Below are positions 59,353 to 64,000 of a stretch of 64,000 bases of DNA, one piece after another. Both the position numbers and the translations under genes were made by a program. This DNA is from Vermamoeba vermiformis (Eukaryota > Tubulinea > Echinamoebida), in contig JBEWZL010000260.1 in assembly GCA_045837725.1 (NCBI GenBank), positions 248,001 through 312,000 on the forward strand, read 5' to 3'. Position 1 is the stretch's first letter. Every line of letters begins with the position of its first letter. A model generated the notes under the pieces. The model searched no databases. It saw only the letters and a list, made by a program, of their open reading frames with translations, and was not told the origin of the DNA.

Positions 59353-61961
59353 CTAATCATTTTTATTGTCACCTCTTTCATTGTTCTCGTTATCGTCTTC
59401 GTCAAAGTTATCCTCGTCTTCATCGCTGTCATCGTCATCTTCGCTATCACTTTCTTCATCCTCTTCATCAAGGTGCTCTTCCATATTCTCTTCCTCGTTA
59501 TGCTCTTCATCTTGCTTCGCTTCTTTGGGCCCGAACATACTTGGATCCGCAACAAAAGTTAGCAAATTCTCGCCAGCGCTGCGGAGTGCTGCCTCTCCTT
59601 CGGACAGTACTTCGTGTGTTGGGCCACTAGGATGCAAGAAGTCTAATTTGCTAATGAATCGTTCAGCCAAGCCTTGATCCCCGGAATCGTAGTGATCTTC
59701 CATGGGTATCACGTGATCAGGAGGTGACATGTCCGCCATTGGCACTTCATTAGGCGATACTCCTCGAACTTGTGCTGAATGCTCCGGATGCAAGCCTGCC
59801 CCTGAGACCGCTGCAGCACCGCCTTGAGCTCTTTTCATCGACTTGGGTGACATACCTAGCGCCAAAAAGTTAACGCTGCACAAGATTTGTTCAGAACAAA
59901 AAACGTACCCGTAATAGCACGATCAATTGAATTTGGCAAGCCACGGTGTCTGCCCAACAGCATGACTATAATGAGCACTAATTTGGATCCGTCGTGCCAT
60001 ACTCCGACGAAGGAGGCCGATGAGTTAGGGTACCCAAGCGAGAGTCCGACGTTGCCAAAACCAGAAATAATCTCGAACAGTACTTTGGATTGCGTGAAAT
60101 AGATGTCACTAATAAAGCGGTCATTTTCGATGAGACAGATCAAAAACAACGCAATAATCAGCCACGAGACATCACGCAGGACGATGTTCTTGACTTGATT
60201 CGTGAAATTGTTTGTTCGGCCGAGACTCTTCGTAATGTACACTGGCTTGTCGTTTGGATCTTCATCTGGGTCCAACTTTTCTTTGCGTCTGCTGATCGGA
60301 TCCGTCAACGATTGGGTTCGATTCATGCCACTTCGCCGAAGGACACCTCTGTTGGTATCTCTCGTACGGTTATTTCTTGAAAACTGTAGTTGCACGTGGT
60401 CGGCTGAATCTCCGAGACCTGACGGAGAGGTTAATTTTCCGTCAGCAGGCGATTGTAGGGTGCTGCCAAGAGGGCGGGTTGGAGTGACACGTGTCAATTG
60501 CGTCTTGGGTCTTCTGAGACGTGACGTTCTGATCGACAAAGTGACTGGATAGGCTGCTATATACATGGCTACTATCCACATGACACGAAGTGCTTCGGAC
60601 GAAAGACTCAGATCCACGCTGTTGAATCCGGCAGCTCTCGTTGAAAACGTTTGAAATATTCCGTTGACTATCTTCTCGATTTGATTTAATCCAGCTAACA
60701 TTGGTTTGTTGAATGCAATCAATTCAAATATTATGAGCTGCACTGAATTGAGCAGGACTAGTGTTATAAATAACCATCGTGTTTGGTACTTTGGAAATAA
60801 TAGCGTGTAGACTTGACGTGGATGCGTGAGCATGTAATGATAAATCTGGTTTGTCGGACATATTCTTCGGAGAACTATTACTATGATTCTGAAAGCTATG
60901 GGAAATGCTGTCAAGCCCGCCAAAATGTAGAACGATAAAATCAACAAAATTGCTGGGCTCGTTTCAAATCCCATTAAATTATCTGATAGCATTATAAGTC
61001 CTGCATTCCCAATAGCGCTTATTGTCACAAATCCAATAAACCAATAGGTGTTGACATTTCGCGCGGCCAAGACAGATCTTCCAAACTCCGAGGCCCAAAA
61101 GTATATAGCCAGAGATAAATAACATGTGACTACCAAGCCCAAGAGGTATAGTAATACTATTCGTATGACATATATGATGCTCATGTATTCTAATCTTGCA
61201 TCGCCTGTCAAAACTATCGATGGATGTGTCAACTTTTTGCCGTCTTTTTGTACGAATGCGCCGTTCCGTTTGATTTCGTCATGAAAATAGCGAATGCGGA
61301 ATAATAGCGGCAAAATACTATGAAATTAAAGGGTTAGAAAATAAGACTATTTTTAGATCGCGACATCTGAACTTTGCAAGATTTCTTTGTATCCGCAAAC
61401 TCTTATTATAAACTATCAATTATTGTGTATTATTATATGTCAGTCGTATTGTAGTGAGTTCGCACCTGTTCCATACAAATGAGCCGATCCAGATGTAGAT
61501 CACCATGAGAACTTGACCGCCAATCGATATCTGTGAGGGATCAATAGAACTTAAGCCAGAACAAGTCATGGAACTAGTCATAGTAAATAGACAATCGACA
61601 TAATCATAGCGTCCGCCTTCAATGCCATAAAATATGCCGGATCCAATGAATATCATGACCACGAAGTATGTGATGTGTATCCGCAAGAAATTTGCATATT
61701 TTCGCAATAGCCATCTAGCTTTTTCCTTAAATAAAATCCACACCGCCCTATTCAATAAAAATAAATCAGATCGAATTTCAAATCGAAAAATTTTTTCACT
61801 TTCACGAGTAGTAAATTATCCAATGAAATATTGTGCTAAACGCTCGGTACATATATGAATATTATCGCAATGAGATATCAATTTTCTAAAGAGCACACCA
61901 AAAATATTTTATTTTCTTACTTGCTGGCCGGTAGATCGTCCAGATTTACTTTCCTCGCCAT
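59353..61961 (-). CDS. TRK/HKT-type potassium transporter (fungal Trk-like)
   Basis: Plasma-membrane K+ uptake protein. The first exon is MARKVNLDDLPASK (start 61961). Pore-loop regions: SSMTCSGLSSIDPSQISIGG (loop 1), FQTFSTRAAGFNSVDLSLSS (loop 2, followed by MYIAAYPVTLSIRTSR) and ISGFGNVGLSLGYPNSS (a later loop), each with the conserved filter Gly. MLLGRHRGLPNSIDRAI matches the fungal TRK signature GRHRGLP. The large cytosolic loop between the second and third units is Ser/Arg/Thr-rich (RRPKTQLTRVTPTRPLGSTL). The C-terminal ~170 residues are soluble and end in a highly acidic run (EEDEESDSEDDDDSDEDEDN, about 59.4-59.5 kb) that may be regulatory. Two introns near 61.75-61.92 and 61.3-61.46 kb, and one near 59.86-59.91 kb. 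Convergent with the hydrolase gene, 151 bp apart. Confidence 0.92.
60485..60496. repeat. TGACACGTGTCA palindrome
   Basis: Within the cytosolic-loop coding region of the TRK transporter (codons for QLTRVT), the only full copy that seems to sit in an exon. Confidence 0.8.
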
Positions 61962-62397
61962 TTCATTACGGTAGGGTATTATGTTTCGTATGTATTAAAT
62001 ACGAAGCAACACGACGCCAGACCTTGCGCGACCAAATCCAACGAAGATCCACCTAAATTTCGTTTATTTTCCTTGTTTATCGCTAGCTGCCATCGTGAAA
62101 TAAAAAATGCGCGTTATTCGTGACTTTAATGCCATTAAAATCGCCCCTGTGCTCATGTTTCAAAGGGAGAAAAAAAAATTGATGCTTCAGTTGCATCCGC
62201 TCAATTAACTCACAAACTAATGTTCCGGGGTTACACTTTCGCGTTTCGAAATCTATATACTGATTTTTTTATTATTTTACATTTTCATTTCGGGCTTTAC
62301 GTACAAAATTAATAAATATTGGTTCTTTTTAAAAGGTACCAATTTTCTTGTTGGACAAATGAATCAATATAGTTAATTAACTATAATTAGTTATCCT
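61962..62397. other. Intergenic region between the TRK transporter start and the TAF1 end
   Basis: About 435 bp, AT-rich, no gene. It should contain the transporter promoter (minus strand) and the TAF1 3' UTR. Poly-A/T runs near 62170 and 62265. Confidence 0.5.
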
Positions 62398-64000
62398 TCA
62401 CATAATGTCCATTTGACTATCATCACCGTGCATAGTATTAGTGTTGCTATAGTCAGCGGCACTAACACTTTCTTCATCGTACGAAATTTCTTCGCCGCCT
62501 TCTCCAGCAGCCAATTGCGCACTGAGAATAGTGAGCTCTTGATCTCGCTATAATACAAGCATATTAGCACAATTGTATTAAAAAAGTTTCTTGACCACAT
62601 CCGATCCATTACCTTTTGGACCTCTTCTACTACAGTAGCGTATACTTTTTCGACCATAGGGATCAAGTGAGGATTGCGCAGCTCGTTGTACTTGAAGCAG
62701 TTCATGCGGATCCACTCAAAGTCACCCAAGAACTCGTCTTTGTCCTTGTATTGCATATCACGGATCTTCTTGCGGATCTCGCCCATATCAATAGGATGTT
62801 GAACGATCTCGTAGTAATCAGGTGCTTCTTTAGCTGAAACAGGGTTTCGGAACGGATGCGACTAAACAAAGGTCGTTAGGACACGTCTAAACAAGAAATA
62901 CTAATGCCTATTGATGGCTCTAGATCTTACCTCTTCCAACGAATAAGCAGCGCGGAAACACTCTTCCAACAAGTTGGACAAATAGACCTCAGCGCTAGTA
63001 CCGCGTCTAAAGCACAGCATTCGTTAGTACACATGCGCAGTATTATGTTCAAAGTGCTGCAAAGGCGTACCTTGAGGACCGTTTGCGAGCACGACCTGCA
63101 TCTTCGCTGCCGCGTTGACGCTTGCGTGAGCCAGTGCCAGGGTGCTTGAACACTTCTTCGCTATTGGTGGACTTCTTGAGCTTCAGCTTGAGTCCATTAG
63201 CCTCTTCCAAGACGACTTCAGGCTTCTCGTCTTCACCGTCGCCGTCATCTTCATCGTCGTCTTCGAGCTCCGGTTCAATCTCCTCGTCATCATCTTCGTC
63301 CTCCTCTTCGGGCTCGTCAGGCTCGTTATCCTCGTCTTTCCTAATTAGGCAATAAGAGTTAGTACTCCAATCCCAATGGTCTCACTACACGTGTGTTGTT
63401 ACTTACGGTTTGCGGCCGCGTCTTCGTCTTCTGACCTTGACTTCTTTCTCGGGTCCTCCGCTGTCTTCTTCAGTCCACAACGGGCAGACACGATTAGTCT
63501 TCATGTGACCGACCATCCCGCAGCGACTGCAAATAAGCTGTTGCTAGTGTTAGTATCAATTCGTCAAGGAGCAATGACTCTATGACTTACCGCTGGATTG
63601 TAGTTCGGGTGGTTCGTCAAACCTCCATCCAAAATTCCTTTCTCAAAGCGCTCCTTCAAGATCTTTTGGTTCTGCAGGTTTTTCTTTTGACGGCGCAATT
63701 TCTCTTGCAAACGTCGCTTTTCACGACGCAGCAAAATTCTGCGCTGTTCTTCCTCTTCGGACAATTGCAGGCGGAATCTTTTTGCACCACGCTGACGACG
63801 AGCCCGTTGCTTGAGTTGATTTATCAACTCGGGATCTCGAATGATTTCCACGTGCTGACTGAACGAGCCATCTGGATTACGGGTCTATAATAACATATCA
63901 ATTAGACTATCATTATGCTTTTAAAAGCAGGGAGGATCACAAATGCAGCAGCGTTCGATTAAAAGGATGTACAATTGTTACGAAAATTCTTTGCTTCCAG
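62398..64000 (-). CDS. TAF1: TAF1 (TFIID subunit 1), C-terminal part; gene continues beyond the window
   Basis: Largest subunit of TFIID, which recruits RNA polymerase II to promoters. The window holds only the 3' exons. From upstream: RNPDGSFSQHVEIIRDPELI, a very basic helical stretch (RARRQRGAKRFRLQLSEEEE), a zinc knuckle ICSRCGMVGHMKTNRVCPLW as in TAF1, an acidic linker (EPEEEDEDDDEEIEPELEDD) with KHPGTGSRKRQRG, then one bromodomain (AYSLEESHPFRNPVSAKEAP, DYYEIVQHPIDMGEIRKKIR, LGDFEWIRMNCFKYNELRNP) with the acetyl-lysine-binding Asn in KYNE. It ends DDSQMDIM with its stop at 62398-62400. One bromodomain is visible, as in plants; animals have two. The exon at the right edge starts with an acceptor near 63885, so more exons lie outside. 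Confidence 0.9.

Noticed and set aside
59366-59677. Plus-strand Ser-rich open frame
   Set aside because: Antisense shadow of the acidic C-terminus of the TRK transporter (GAA/GAT repeats read backwards).
63122-63355. Plus-strand Ser-rich open frame
   Set aside because: Antisense shadow of the acidic linker of TAF1.
1-64000. tRNA, rRNA or CRISPR features
   Set aside because: I looked for the conserved GGTTCGAATCC-type B-box, rRNA cores and regularly spaced repeats and found none. Short snRNA or snoRNA genes cannot be excluded by eye.

Overview
This window is nuclear DNA of a compact, intron-rich eukaryote. Nearly every gene is cut by short GT-AG introns of about 40-150 bp with GTAAGT or GTACGT donors. 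Gaps between genes are small: 39 bp between the RasGAP and SNF2 stop codons, and about 80 bp between the SERAC1-like and RasGEF starts. The gene mix suggests a free-living protist, and I infer an amoebozoan (variosean or protostelid-like). It includes RasGEF, RasGAP and TBC regulators, a receptor kinase with tyrosine-kinase motifs, a class C 7TM receptor with a beta-helix ectodomain, a fungal-type TRK potassium transporter, a plant-type F-box/SNF2 protein and a TAF1 with one bromodomain. That placement is a guess from gene content, not a measured result.

Layout. 0.07-4.3 kb: SERAC1-like lipase (-). 4.4-8.4: RasGEF (+). 8.5-10.7: PA-like/7TM protein A (-). 10.8-14.3: unrecognised protein (-). 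14.4-18.6: secreted, probably GPI-anchored surface protein (-), split by a ~600 bp internal duplication around a ~750 bp insert. 18.8-21.9: receptor tyrosine-type kinase (-). 22.4-24.3, 27.0-28.8 and 29.1-31.1: PA-like/7TM paralogues B, C and D (+), with a tail-anchored EF-hand protein (24.5-25.4) and a dienelactone hydrolase (25.5-26.6) between B and C. 31.4-32.2: F-box protein. 32.3-34.7: PARP finger + uracil-DNA-glycosylase-like + FHA protein. 34.9-35.8: LSm5 (-). 36.1-38.1: C2-RasGAP (+). 38.1-43.3: F-box/SNF2 ATPase (-). 43.5-45.1: HAD phosphatase (-). 45.4-45.8: orphan EGF fragment. 45.9-46.8: SDR reductase (-). 47.3-50.7: ankyrin-TBC RabGAP (-). 52.0-56.2: beta-helix/class C 7TM receptor (+). 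56.4-59.2: alpha/beta hydrolase with UIM (+). 59.3-62.0: TRK potassium transporter (-). 62.4 to the window end: TAF1 3' part (-).

Themes. Surface sensing dominates: four PA-like/7TM proteins, one class C 7TM receptor, one receptor kinase and one GPI-type protein. Small-GTPase control (GEF, GAP, TBC) and nuclear functions (TAF1, SNF2, the PARP-finger/UDG/FHA protein, LSm5) make up much of the rest. These genes share no obvious pathway, and most probably just sit together in a dense genome.

The strongest candidates for something undescribed are the zf-PARP/UDG-like/FHA fusion, the PA-like/7TM family, and two long palindromes that recur mostly in introns (TGACACGTGTCA and TTTCCTAAAAAGGAAA). Exon boundaries were read by eye, so starts and ends of multi-exon genes are good to one exon at best.
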